From assembly GCA_905207385.1 (NCBI GenBank), contig CAJLLH010000001.1, forward strand, positions 1-20,118: a stretch of DNA of 20,118 bases. The letters run 5' to 3'. The stretch is from an uncultured Eubacteriales bacterium. GTDB lineage: Bacteria > Bacillota > Clostridia > Christensenellales > Borkfalkiaceae. The number at the start of each line of letters is the position of its first letter. Position 1 is the first letter of the stretch. Below, piece by piece: positions 1-8,231 of the stretch. The position numbers and the translations under genes are program-made. The notes under the pieces were generated by a model that was given only the letters and a program-made list of their open reading frames with translations, did not search any database and was not told where the DNA came from.

Positions 1-1577
1 AGCCTTTCGTCGGCGGAACGCTCTGCCTGGGCAATCTTCTGGCTTATCTGCTTTTCCGTGCCGTCGGCGCGGCTTTCCGCAAACGCCAGCTTAATGTTCA
101 ACTGATTTATCTCTTTATGCAATGCGCCGTAAACGCTGTCTGCAAGCGCGCGTTCAAGCGTTTTTTCCGCCTTGTCTTCGGCAATCTGCCTTAAGCCTGC
201 GTAGTGCCTTTCAATAACGGAGCGGTCGATAGTCTTTTCGGCACGGGGCGATGCGTGCGTTTCGCCTTCTATCTTGTCGGGCGTGAACGTACCCTCGGCT
301 TTCCACGAAGAAAGCACGCCGTTCATATACGCAACGGGGTTGTTTTTGCCTGCCGAAAGTTTGGCGGCTTTTAAAATCATCTCGTCTGAAAAGCCCCAGC
401 CGCGCCATCTTGCCAGCGTTTCTCTGTCCGAAGGAATAATTCTGCGCGTAAGCGAACAGCGCGAAAGCACGTTTTTAAGGAAGTCGTCTTCGGCGGTAAT
501 CATATCAAGGTAAGAATTTACCGATTTATCGTCTATGATGCCCTTTTCGCAAAGTTTTTTAATAAAATCGTCCATCGCTTCAAACGACTTGCGTTCGTGC
601 GTGAAGCAGTAGGAGGCAAGTTTTTTAAGCGAACCGACGCTGTAACCCATATCGCACCATACTCCCGAATAATTTTCAATGTAGGGTGCAGAGTTCTGCA
701 TATACACGCCGAGCAGCCTTGCAATCTCCGCGGTGGCCGTGCGCAATGAATTTTTGTTTTTAGAGTAATACTCGATTTCTTTGATATCAAATTTTTTGTT
801 GCGGAACAGCTCTTCAAGCGATTCGTCTATCTTTTCAACCGTTTTTGCCCTGAAACACTTTGCCGCCGCGGCTATTGCTTCGTCCGTAAAGCCGAGTTCG
901 CCCGTCCATTTTTTGTATAATTTATCGTCTTCTATGCCGGGGCGTCTGGTAATACCTGCGGCAGAAAAAATTTTTAAAAGCGCGGGAGTGGACGATGTAA
1001 ACTGAGCAAGCTTATCGTCTACTTTTTTAGCGGTAGTCGCGCCTTCCGCAGCAAAACTTTTTGCAACTTTTTTTATGTACTGAACGCGGATATCGTCGCC
1101 CTTCATGTTGACGCAGTAGTTAACAATCATAAGCAGAGCGCTCTGTTCAAAACCGTATTCTTCCATAAGGTAAAAATATTCGCGGTACTCGTTGGGCGAA
1201 ATCATTCTGCCCTTTATAATCGCCTGAACGCTGCGCGCAAAGTCGGCATATTTTTCGGGATTGTACTTCTTTGGCGTTCCGCTTACGTTTTCGGCTTCAA
1301 GATAGGTAACCTCGAACGGTGCACGGCTTGTTATTTTTACCAGCTCGAACTCGTCAAGGTATTCAAAACAGCTTACAGCCTGTTCTTCCGTTATATTAAG
1401 TCCCGCCGCAAGGTCGGCAATGGTAAACGCCGAGCTTACAGAGATTAAGTAAAGCCCGTAAATGTAAACTTTTACGGCAACAGCGTCCAGAACGGGCATA
1501 TATTTTGTTATGAATTTGTTTTCTATGCCCGTAAAGGACTTGGCCTTAAGTTCGGGTTCGAGTGATATGAAAGCCAT
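1..1577 (-). CDS. DnaD-domain replication/helicase-loading protein, C-terminus cut by window edge
   Basis: The frame is open from an ATG at 1577 to the left edge, 525 codons without a stop, so the end is missing. Two stretches look like DnaD/DnaB_2 domains. The first, about residues 124-175, contains YREYFYLMEEYGFEQSALL. The second, about 385-430, contains LARWRGWGFSDEMI and the conserved-looking end NPVAYMNGVLSSWKAEG. The N-terminal 100 residues look like a winged helix (ITEEQAVSCFEYLDEFELVK). Such proteins help load the replicative helicase during initiation or restart in Bacillota. After the second domain the chain continues as a charged helical segment with the patterns EKTLERALADSVYGALHKE and INQLNIKLAFAESR. 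This resembles the N-terminus of clostridial DnaC/DnaI-like loaders, so a fusion is possible. An AGG lies about 10 bases before the ATG; the site is weak. The gene diverges from sbcD. The family is well supported; the exact role is inferred. Confidence 0.85.
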   Translation of the reverse strand, partial: MAFISLEPELKAKSFTGIENKFITKYMPVLDAVAVKVYIYGLYLISVSSAFTIADLAAGLNITEEQAVSCFEYLDEFELVKITSRAPFEVTYLEAENVSGTPKKYNPEKYADFARSVQAIIKGRMISPNEYREYFYLMEEYGFEQSALLMIVNYCVNMKGDDIRVQYIKKVAKSFAAEGATTAKKVDDKLAQFTSSTPALLKIFSAAGITRRPGIEDDKLYKKWTGELGFTDEAIAAAAKCFRAKTVEKIDESLEELFRNKKFDIKEIEYYSKNKNSLRTATAEIARLLGVYMQNSAPYIENYSGVWCDMGYSVGSLKKLASYCFTHERKSFEAMDDFIKKLCEKGIIDDKSVNSYLDMITAEDDFLKNVLSRCSLTRRIIPSDRETLARWRGWGFSDEMILKAAKLSAGKNNPVAYMNGVLSSWKAEGTFTPDKIEGETHASPRAEKTIDRSVIERHYAGLRQIAEDKAEKTLERALADSVYGALHKEINQLNIKLAFAESRADGTEKQISQKIAQAERSADER

Positions 1578-1600
1578 ATTTCAAAAACCTGTTTTATCGC

Positions 1601-1629
1601 TTGATTTATTTGCTCAAAAGGAATATAAT
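1601..1629 (+). promoter_or_regulatory. Promoter of the sbcD operon
   Basis: TTGATT (1601-1606), a 17-base spacer and a perfect TATAAT (1624-1629) form a near-consensus vegetative promoter. Transcription should start near 1636, leaving a leader of about 110 bases before sbcD. The whole element lies inside the predicted leader of the divergent DnaD-type gene, so the two transcripts would overlap at their 5' ends. Confidence 0.65.
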
Positions 1630-1639
1630 TATTGCATAT

Positions 1640-1652
1640 CCGCAGTCTGCGG
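1640..1652. promoter_or_regulatory. 13-bp palindrome between the face-to-face promoters
   Basis: CCGCAGTCTGCGG is a perfect inverted repeat of two 6-base arms around one base. It sits a few bases downstream of both predicted transcription starts (about 1636 on plus, 1656 on minus). It could be a shared operator or form a small hairpin at the 5' end of each RNA. No known repressor motif is recognised. Confidence 0.4.
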
Positions 1653-1662
1653 TGTACAACAG

Positions 1663-1691
1663 ATTATAACTTATCACAGCAAAAAAAGCAA
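1663..1691 (-). promoter_or_regulatory. Promoter of the DnaD-domain gene
   Basis: Read on the minus strand, TTGCTT (1686-1691) and a perfect TATAAT (1663-1668) are separated by exactly 17 bases. The predicted start is near 1656, giving a leader of about 80 bases before the ATG at 1577. The -35 matches consensus only in TTG; the -10 and spacing carry the call. Confidence 0.6.
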
Positions 1692-1745
1692 CCGTTTGCC
1701 GCGACAATCGCGCGGGTTGGGTTGCCAAGCTCTTTAAGGAAGCCT

Positions 1746-2894
1746 ATGAGAATTGCGCACACTTCCGACTGGCACATCGGCAAAAAGCTGATGGGCAGGG
1801 ACAGGGGAGAAGAGTTCAAAAACGTTCTTTCGGAAATAGCCGATATCTGCAGGGAGGAGAAGGTTGAACTTCTTTTGGTTGCGGGCGACGTGTTCGATAC
1901 TTATACCCCCTCGGCAGAAGCCGAAGAAATATTTTATTCGGCGGTAAAAAACATAGCTTCCACGTGCGCCGTGCTAATAATAAGCGGCAACCACGACGAT
2001 TACGTCCGCCTTACGGCGGCTCAGGCGCTTTCGGAAGAGCTTAACATTTACACCGTAGGCAACAATTTGAAACCGCTCGACTGCAAAAAGAGGGGCGCGT
2101 GCTATCCCGTAAAATCGGACGGCGGCTACGCCGTTTTTGAAAACTCAAGCGGCGAAAGAGTATACATCAATATGTTGCCCTATCCCAACGAAGCGCGCTT
2201 CAAAGAGGGCAAAAGCGACGAAAGCTTTGCCGATAAAATGAAAAGATGGATAGCCTTCGGCGAGCGCGGCAGGGAAAAAGGTGTGCCCTCGGTATTTTTA
2301 TCGCACATATTCGCCGCGGGCGGAAAAGCCGGCGACAGCGAAAGGGAAATAGACCTCGGCGGCGCTCGCGCCGTAGGGCTGAACCTGTTCCCCGACTGCT
2401 GTTACAGCGCGCTCGGACATCTGCACAAAAAGCAGAAACTGGGCGAAAATATATATTACAGCGGCGCGATAATGCGCTTTACCTTTGACGAAGCCGGTCA
2501 GGAAAAGGGCATAAACATTTTCGACGTGACAGAGCGCGGCGCAGAAAATTTAAAGACGGTAAATCTTAAATCGTGCAAGCGACTTGTAAGATTGCAGGCT
2601 AACAACGCAAGCGACGGCGTTAAACTGCTTGAATCCGAAAAAGACGCGATTGCCGAACTTACATTGAATTTGAAATCACCGCTGACGCCGTCAGAGATGG
2701 GCGAGCTTCACTCCTGCGAAAACCTTTATTCGCTTAAAATGGCTGTAGAAACAGAGCTTGAAGCGGGAATTTCAGCCGAGAATGCGGGCAAAAGCTCTTC
2801 TCAGCTCTTTTCCGAATACTATTTTTCGCGCTTCGGCACAGACGTTCCGTCTGAACTTTTAGAACTTTTTCTGTCGCTGACGGAGGAAGAATGA
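1746..2894 (+). CDS. sbcD: Exonuclease SbcCD, nuclease subunit SbcD
   Basis: SbcD is the Mre11-type metallophosphoesterase of the SbcCD complex, which opens DNA hairpins and trims blocked DNA ends using two Mn ions. The 382-residue protein carries the whole metal-binding set: D8 and H10 in HTSDWHIG, G47-D48-x-x-D51, the GNHD motif at 81-84, H187 in LSHIF and G224-H225-L-H227. The start at 1746 is chosen because MRIAHTSDWHIG is the normal N-terminus and an AAGGA (1736-1740) lies five bases before it. An in-frame ATG at 1632 would add 38 unrelated residues and lies at the predicted transcript start. The stop overlaps the sbcC start by four bases (ATGA), which implies coupled translation. Length is close to the usual 380-400 residues. 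Confidence 0.96.
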   Translation: MRIAHTSDWHIGKKLMGRDRGEEFKNVLSEIADICREEKVELLLVAGDVFDTYTPSAEAEEIFYSAVKNIASTCAVLIISGNHDDYVRLTAAQALSEELNIYTVGNNLKPLDCKKRGACYPVKSDGGYAVFENSSGERVYINMLPYPNEARFKEGKSDESFADKMKRWIAFGERGREKGVPSVFLSHIFAAGGKAGDSEREIDLGGARAVGLNLFPDCCYSALGHLHKKQKLGENIYYSGAIMRFTFDEAGQEKGINIFDVTERGAENLKTVNLKSCKRLVRLQANNASDGVKLLESEKDAIAELTLNLKSPLTPSEMGELHSCENLYSLKMAVETELEAGISAENAGKSSSQLFSEYYFSRFGTDVPSELLELFLSLTEEE

Positions 2895-5563
2895 AACCTG
2901 TAAAACTTGAATTTTCGGGACTCAACAGCTTTTCCGAAAAGGCGGTGGTAGATTTCCGTCCTCTGCTTCAGGGCGGCATCTTCGGAATTTTCGGCGAAAC
3001 CGGCAGCGGCAAGAGCACAATACTCGACGCAATAAACTTTGCCTTATACGGCGACATAGAGCGCAATCCCGACAAAATAGATAAAATAAATTACAAGTGC
3101 GACGAACTTAAAGTAAACTTCACTTTCGACATATTTACCGAAGGTTCGCGCAAGACATACCTTGTAGAGCGCAGCATCAAGAAAAAAAGCGGCACACACA
3201 AGGCCATATTATACGAATATTCCGACGGCAAATCGGTAGCCGTTGCCGACAACGTCAAAACGGTAGGCGACAAAATAACCGAAATCATAGGAATAAACAA
3301 AGAAGACTTCCGCAAATGCATTGCCCTGCCTCAGGGCGAGTTTGCTCAGTTTGTGAACTCAGCCCCCGCAGAGCGCATAGAACTTATCGAAAGGCTTTTC
3401 AACCTTCAGAAGTACGGCAAAGCGCTTAAATCAAAGCTTTCCGCGCGCGAAAATGCAGCCGAAGCCGAGCTGAATACTCTGGGCGGCAGCCTAAGCGTTT
3501 ACGAAAGCGACACCAAAGAAAAGCTGAAAGAGCTTGAAGAGGCATCGAAACAGCTTGAAGCCGAACTGAAAAATGCAGAGGCATTATCCAAAACCTCCGC
3601 CGAAGAATACGCAACAAAAAAGGCGTTATTCGATAAGCAGTCGGCATATAAGGAGGCGGAGGCAAAGCTTGCCGCGCTTGAAGTAAAAAAGCCCGCCTTC
3701 GACGAACTCGGCAAAGTTCTTCCCGTGCTTTCTTACTGCGAAAGCGCTGTAACGAGCGCTGCCGAAGCTGAAAAATTCAAGGCGAGAACGGCGGAACTTG
3801 AAGAGCGAAAAAAACTGCTCGCCGCCGAATGCGAAAAGCTTAAGGCGGGACTTTCGGAAGCCGAAGCCGCGTTTGAAAAGAGCGAAAGTGATGGCGAAGC
3901 CGAAAAACTTCAGCGCGCCGAAAGCGCAATGGAAAGCCTTATTCCCACAGCCAGAGCTTACAGCCAGAAGCTGAAAGAATATAACGACTGCCGCGAAAAA
4001 TATAAAGCGGAGATGAAAAACGGAGCGGCTAAACAGGAAGAATACAAGCTGATTTGTGAAAAATATGATGCCGAAAAGGCTGCGCTTGAAAAGCAGTCCG
4101 CGCCCGACATCGACGAATACTTCAAAAAAGAGTTAAAGGGCGGCATTTTAAAGGACGAGTATTCGCGCATGCTCTGCTATATAAAGGATCTGCAATCTGA
4201 ATTGAGAACGTTTGCAGACAATTCGCCTCTGTACGACTTTATAAACGGCGAACTTACCCGCAAGGGCAATGAGTATAAAGAGCTTATACTTTCGCTTAAA
4301 GACGCAAAACTTAACGTAAACGAAAAGTTAAAACAGTTTCAGTCTGCGCTGACCGAATACAGACAAGCGGAAAATTCGCTCACCAGAACGGAAGGCAAGC
4401 TTAAAGCCTGCGAACTCGAGCTTAAAAATATTTCTGTAAGGGCGGACGACATACGCTTGCGCGGGGAAACGCTTAAAAAGGAATGCACCGACGCTGAACA
4501 GCAGCTTAAAGAAGTTTTCGGCGGCGAAGCTTCCGACTTTGAAACCAAGCTTAAAAAGGCACGCGAAGCAACAAAAGCCGCGCTTGAAAAGAGGAAAAAC
4601 CTTTCTGCCAAGGTTGAAGCCGCCCGCGCGGCGCTCAACCGCAACACGATGTCCGCGGCGGCAAACGACGCCAACCTTGCCTCGCTTGCAGAGCAGACCG
4701 AAAAAGCTTTGCAGTCAATGCGCGAAAACGTTGAAAAGGCGGGTTTTGACAATGTTTCAAAATGCCGCGAACTTACCGATAAATACAGGGGCTACAGACA
4801 AGCCCACGATGAATACAATAGATTTATAAGCGATTATTCCGCCGCTAAAGGTTCGGTTGAAAGCTTAAAACCCGCCGAGGGCGCGGAAGAAGTTACGGCG
4901 GAACAGGTTGCCGCCGCGAAGAACAGAAAGGAAGAAGCCGAACAGCTTTTTACCAGAACTTCGGGCGAACTTGCCGTAACGGGCAGAAGCATTCAGGACC
5001 TTAAAAAACGTCTCAAGGAAAAGGCGGAAGTAGAAAAAAAGCTTGCCGCCGCAAAAAAAGAGCGCGACCTTATAGGTCAGCTTAAAAGCCTTATCCGCGA
5101 CAACAAGTTCATGGAATACATCGCCAACGAGCACCTTGTAAACATTTCCCGCGCGGCATCGCGCACGCTTATAGAACTTACTGACGGCAGGTATTATCTG
5201 TCTTATACCGATAACAATTTCTGCGTGGGCGATAACTATAACGGCGGGGAACTGAGAAAGGTAAAAACTCTTTCCGGCGGCGAAACTTTCCTTGTTTCGC
5301 TTTCGCTGGCGCTTGCACTGAGCGCTACGATATGCAGGCGTTCGCTTAAATCGATTGAATTTTTCTTCCTCGACGAAGGTTTCGGCACGCTCGACGGCGA
5401 CCTTATCGATACCGTACTCGGCGCACTGGAAAAACTTAAAAACGAAAACTTTTCCATAGGTCTTATAAGCCACGTGGAAGAGCTTAAACATAGAATAAGC
5501 AGTAAAATTTTAGTAAGTAAAGCAACTGAAAGCCACGGTTCAACCATTAAAATCAGTTGCTGA
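2891..5563 (+). CDS. sbcC: Exonuclease SbcCD, ATPase subunit SbcC, without a visible zinc-hook CxxC
   Basis: SbcC is the Rad50-like SMC-family ATPase that partners SbcD. Visible are Walker A GETGSGKST (residues 35-43), the Q-loop region LPQGEFAQFVNS, a long Lys/Glu/Ala-rich double coiled coil (about 170-750), the ABC signature LSGGE (794-798), Walker B FFFLDEG with D828-E829, and the H-loop LISHVEEL. At 890 residues it is shorter than many SbcC proteins (around 1000 or more). The usual CPxC zinc hook at the coiled-coil tip is absent: scanning the protein I find no CxxC, only a lone C429 near mid-chain in SRMLCYIKDL. A GGAGG (2882-2886) precedes the ATG, which overlaps the sbcD stop. Identity is firm; loss of the hook comes from reading the sequence, and the way the two arms would meet is unknown. 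Confidence 0.95.
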   Translation: MKPVKLEFSGLNSFSEKAVVDFRPLLQGGIFGIFGETGSGKSTILDAINFALYGDIERNPDKIDKINYKCDELKVNFTFDIFTEGSRKTYLVERSIKKKSGTHKAILYEYSDGKSVAVADNVKTVGDKITEIIGINKEDFRKCIALPQGEFAQFVNSAPAERIELIERLFNLQKYGKALKSKLSARENAAEAELNTLGGSLSVYESDTKEKLKELEEASKQLEAELKNAEALSKTSAEEYATKKALFDKQSAYKEAEAKLAALEVKKPAFDELGKVLPVLSYCESAVTSAAEAEKFKARTAELEERKKLLAAECEKLKAGLSEAEAAFEKSESDGEAEKLQRAESAMESLIPTARAYSQKLKEYNDCREKYKAEMKNGAAKQEEYKLICEKYDAEKAALEKQSAPDIDEYFKKELKGGILKDEYSRMLCYIKDLQSELRTFADNSPLYDFINGELTRKGNEYKELILSLKDAKLNVNEKLKQFQSALTEYRQAENSLTRTEGKLKACELELKNISVRADDIRLRGETLKKECTDAEQQLKEVFGGEASDFETKLKKAREATKAALEKRKNLSAKVEAARAALNRNTMSAAANDANLASLAEQTEKALQSMRENVEKAGFDNVSKCRELTDKYRGYRQAHDEYNRFISDYSAAKGSVESLKPAEGAEEVTAEQVAAAKNRKEEAEQLFTRTSGELAVTGRSIQDLKKRLKEKAEVEKKLAAAKKERDLIGQLKSLIRDNKFMEYIANEHLVNISRAASRTLIELTDGRYYLSYTDNNFCVGDNYNGGELRKVKTLSGGETFLVSLSLALALSATICRRSLKSIEFFFLDEGFGTLDGDLIDTVLGALEKLKNENFSIGLISHVEELKHRISSKILVSKATESHGSTIKISC

Positions 5564-5572
5564 GGAGCAGAT

Positions 5573-7243
5573 TTGTCCACTATTTTGACCCCTGTTTCAC
5601 TCTGGAAAGATTTTGACGACAGCCTTGATACGTCGGCAGAAATACTTTCGGAGAAAAGCGACGGCGAAATCAGAACTGAATACCTTAATTTTTACGGCAG
5701 GGATACGGGCGCGGGTCGCGTTAAAATTTTTGCCGCTTTTTCGAGCAACAAAAACGCCCCTTCAGACAGCGCGGTAATTCTGTTGCCCGACAGTTCCGCC
5801 ACAATAGACGAAGTTCTTTTAAAGTTCTTTGTAAAGCGCGGATACAGCGTGCTTATGCCCGACTATCGCGGAAAGGCGGAGGGTGCGGAGAATTTTACCG
5901 TTTACCCCGAAAACGTATCTTACGCCAACCTTTCGGAATGCGGAAGGCACAAAGATTTTGTGGACGAAGACGCTTTTAAAACAAGCTGGTACGAATGGGT
6001 TGCCGTTGCGCGCTATTGCTATAAATACCTTTTAAGCAGAGGCTTTGAAGGCAAAATAGGCGTGGTGGGAATTCGCGACGGCGGCGAAATAGCTTGGAAA
6101 CTCGCGGCGGGGGTAAGCATTTCCTGCCTTGTTACCGTATGCGCGGCAGGCTGGAAAACTTATAGCGGATTTTATAAATTCGGCTCACAGGAACCTGTCC
6201 TGGACGACGAACGCTACCGCTACATTGCCGGCATAGATTCTCAGGCGTATGCGCCGTTCGTGCGTTGCCCGGTGCTTATGCTGTGCTCCACGAACGACGA
6301 ACGTTTCGATTACGACAGAGCTTACGACACATTTTCGCGCATCAACGAAAAATATGTGGGAGACAGCGTCATATCTTATTCGGTGCACTGCAACGGCTGT
6401 ATTGATTTGGACGGAACAAAGGATATGTTCCTTTTTCTGGACAAATTTGTAAAGGGCAGACACGTATTTCTGCCTAAGCCTGCGGTTATAACTGTTATGA
6501 CGGATAACGAGCAGAACCTTATCGCACGCGCCGAATTCGACACTCAGGGAGTACCGGAAGAATACGGACTTTATATGGCGGAGGACTGCATAGACCCCGC
6601 CGCGCGCGAATGGACGCCCGCACCTTACAAAGGCGGTGCGGGGCAGACGCGCGACTTTTATCTTAACATATACGAAAAGACTGCCGCGGTATTCGCTTTC
6701 TGTTACGCGCGCTACACAAACGGATTCACAGTTTGGTCGCGCATGGCGGTAAGAAAGGTCAGCGGCAAGTTCAGAAACATGCGCAGAAAATGCCGCGTGC
6801 TCTATACCGCAAAGAACGGCGCAGACAGTCTGTCCATATCCGACCGCTCGTTTGCGCTCGGAGGAGTTTTCTTGACAAGCGACGCCGTAATGCCTCAGGT
6901 CGTTGAAAAGCCAGACGGACTGAAAGGCGCGTACTCTGTGTGCGGACTTATGACTTTCAGGGCAAACAGTTCGTGCTACGCACCCGAAGACGATTCCATT
7001 TTAAAGCTCGATATTTTCTGCGATAACCCGGCGGAAGTCAGATTCTGCATTCAGGATATGACGGCGGGCGTAAATTATTATACGCATTCGCGCATAGCGG
7101 GCGGCATATGGCAGAGCGTTCTGCTTGAAAGCAAAGATTTTAAAAATGAGCAGGGACTTCACCTGCAAAGCTTTAAAGGAAAAATTAAATTTACTATAAC
7201 GTGCGGCGAACAGTACGCCGTCAATAACGTTATGTGGCTCTGA
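5573..7243 (+). CDS. Alpha/beta-hydrolase-like protein with degenerate catalytic site
   Basis: The first 300 residues or so fit an alpha/beta hydrolase fold: strand and loop AVILLPDSSATIDEVL, then RGYSVLMPDYRGKAEG, a helix and the elbow GVVGIRDGGEIAWKLA, then CPVLMLCSTNDERFD and a closing FLDKFVKGR. In active relatives the elbow is G-x-S-x-G; here it reads G166-I-R168-D-G170, so the nucleophilic Ser is Arg. The usual Asn-His near the catalytic His appears as N274-G275, although H272 is close. The remaining 250 residues are unrecognised; the last hundred or so look beta-rich, possibly a sandwich domain. No signal peptide is seen. The start is a TTG at 5573 with GAGGAG (5562-5567) overlapping the sbcC stop. 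It may be a non-catalytic binding protein. It lies between sbcC and lepB in one apparent operon; its function is unknown. Confidence 0.7.
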   Translation: MSTILTPVSLWKDFDDSLDTSAEILSEKSDGEIRTEYLNFYGRDTGAGRVKIFAAFSSNKNAPSDSAVILLPDSSATIDEVLLKFFVKRGYSVLMPDYRGKAEGAENFTVYPENVSYANLSECGRHKDFVDEDAFKTSWYEWVAVARYCYKYLLSRGFEGKIGVVGIRDGGEIAWKLAAGVSISCLVTVCAAGWKTYSGFYKFGSQEPVLDDERYRYIAGIDSQAYAPFVRCPVLMLCSTNDERFDYDRAYDTFSRINEKYVGDSVISYSVHCNGCIDLDGTKDMFLFLDKFVKGRHVFLPKPAVITVMTDNEQNLIARAEFDTQGVPEEYGLYMAEDCIDPAAREWTPAPYKGGAGQTRDFYLNIYEKTAAVFAFCYARYTNGFTVWSRMAVRKVSGKFRNMRRKCRVLYTAKNGADSLSISDRSFALGGVFLTSDAVMPQVVEKPDGLKGAYSVCGLMTFRANSSCYAPEDDSILKLDIFCDNPAEVRFCIQDMTAGVNYYTHSRIAGGIWQSVLLESKDFKNEQGLHLQSFKGKIKFTITCGEQYAVNNVMWL

Positions 7244-7245
7244 CA

Positions 7246-7875
7246 ATGGACGAAGACAGATTGCTGGGGCGGAAGCGGTACACCCCTTACAAAGACCCGC
7301 TTGCAATATTTTTAATAATTGCCGCGTTAATTCTTTTGTGCAGCGTGCTTTTTGCCGTAAGATTTGTGGGCATTTATGTCAAAGGCAGTTCAATGTCGCC
7401 CACATTGACGGGCGCAGAGGATGAAAACGGACCGGGCGGAGATTATCTGTATGCAGATACCTACGCCATGCCCGACTACGGCGATATAGTGGTAGTTAAA
7501 AAGCCGAACACGACAACTCTTATCAAAAGGGTGATTGCGATGGGCGGCGACGCCGTTTACATCGACCATGGCACTGTATTCATATCTTACGGAAACAGCG
7601 GAGATTTTGTTGCGCTTGAAGAGGACTACGTGCTTGAAGAGAACAACGACCCTGATCTGCCGCATAACACTTACCGCTCGGCGGAAGACCCGCTGATAGT
7701 AGGCGAAAATCAGCTTTTCGTTCTTGGCGATAACCGCGGGAACAGATACGCTACCAGCCTCGACAGCAGGACGTACGGCACATTCAGCTATGACGAACTT
7801 ATAGGCGTCGTGCCCGATTGGTCTGTAAACATGAAGGGCTTTTTTACCGCCATCTACACATTTTTTGCATTCTGA
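7246..7875 (+). CDS. lepB: Signal peptidase I
   Basis: This is the membrane-bound Ser/Lys protease that removes signal peptides from exported preproteins (family S26). The protein has a short cytoplasmic N-terminus, one membrane helix (about residues 18-45), the catalytic Ser in GSSMSPTL (S49), the catalytic Lys in TTLIKRVIAMGGD (K94), and the C-terminal boxes LFVLGDNRGN and SLDSRTYG. About 209 residues is normal for Gram-positive SipS-type enzymes. The ATG at 7246, two bases after the upstream stop, is preferred. A GTG at 7234 would overlap that gene and add only four residues. No clear ribosome site is seen, so translation is probably coupled to the preceding gene. Confidence 0.93.
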   Translation: MDEDRLLGRKRYTPYKDPLAIFLIIAALILLCSVLFAVRFVGIYVKGSSMSPTLTGAEDENGPGGDYLYADTYAMPDYGDIVVVKKPNTTTLIKRVIAMGGDAVYIDHGTVFISYGNSGDFVALEEDYVLEENNDPDLPHNTYRSAEDPLIVGENQLFVLGDNRGNRYATSLDSRTYGTFSYDELIGVVPDWSVNMKGFFTAIYTFFAF

Positions 7876-7920
7876 GCGTTTTATTAACGCTTAAGTTTCC
7901 GCAAAATATCGTTGCGGAAA
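7875..7920 (+). other. Two tandem hairpins after lepB
   Basis: AGCGTT (7875-7880) pairs with AACGCT (7886-7891) around TTATT, and TTTCCGCAA (7896-7904) pairs with TTGCGGAAA (7912-7920) around seven bases. Neither is followed by a T-run on the plus strand, so they are poor intrinsic terminators. They may act as RNA processing or stability elements. A TATAAT at 7923-7928 follows without a good -35. Confidence 0.4.
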
Positions 7921-7951
7921 AATATAATAATTTTACAGGAGAACTAAAATT

Positions 7952-8221
7952 ATGCGCGCAGTCGTAACTGTCGTAGGCAAGGACAAAACAGGCATCATTG
8001 CAAAAGTAAGCGCTTTTCTTGCAGAAAAAGGCGTAAATATACTCGATATCAGCCAGACTATTCTGCAGGACTATTTCGCCATCATAATGCTCGTGGATAT
8101 GTCGGGCGCCGCAGAGGAACTTTCTGTTCTCGCACAGCAGTGCTCTGATATGGGCAAAAAAATAGGCATGAGCATTCACCTTCAGCACGAAGAAATTTTC
8201 AACGCCATGCACAGGGTATGA
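7952..8221 (+). CDS. ACT-domain regulatory protein (UPF0237 type)
   Basis: The protein has 89 residues and is almost entirely one ACT domain. It begins with the beta strand [14 protein letters not shown] and the turn-helix [19 protein letters not shown]. The GKDKTGI loop is typical of the single-domain GcvR-like group, which in other ACT proteins senses amino acids or other small ligands. AGGAG (7937-7941) lies ten bases before the ATG. The downstream UPF0210 gene follows after ten bases, and these two families are commonly paired, as in streptococci, so this is likely a ligand-binding partner of that protein. The ligand is not known. Confidence 0.88.
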   Translation: MRAVVTVVGKDKTGIIAKVSAFLAEKGVNILDISQTILQDYFAIIMLVDMSGAAEELSVLAQQCSDMGKKIGMSIHLQHEEIFNAMHRV

Positions 8222-8231
8222 GAGGCGCAGA

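Noticed and set aside
1632..1745. Upstream ATG extending SbcD by 38 residues
   Set aside because: The extra residues have no relation to the family, the ATG lies at the predicted transcript start, and the start at 1746 has a good ribosome site.
4865..5491. 208-residue open frame antisense to sbcC
   Set aside because: It lies wholly opposite a well-supported gene and its product resembles no family. Long antisense frames arise from the codon bias here.
7896..7920. Hairpin after lepB as an intrinsic terminator
   Set aside because: The stem is good but no T-run follows on the plus strand; it is reported only as a hairpin.
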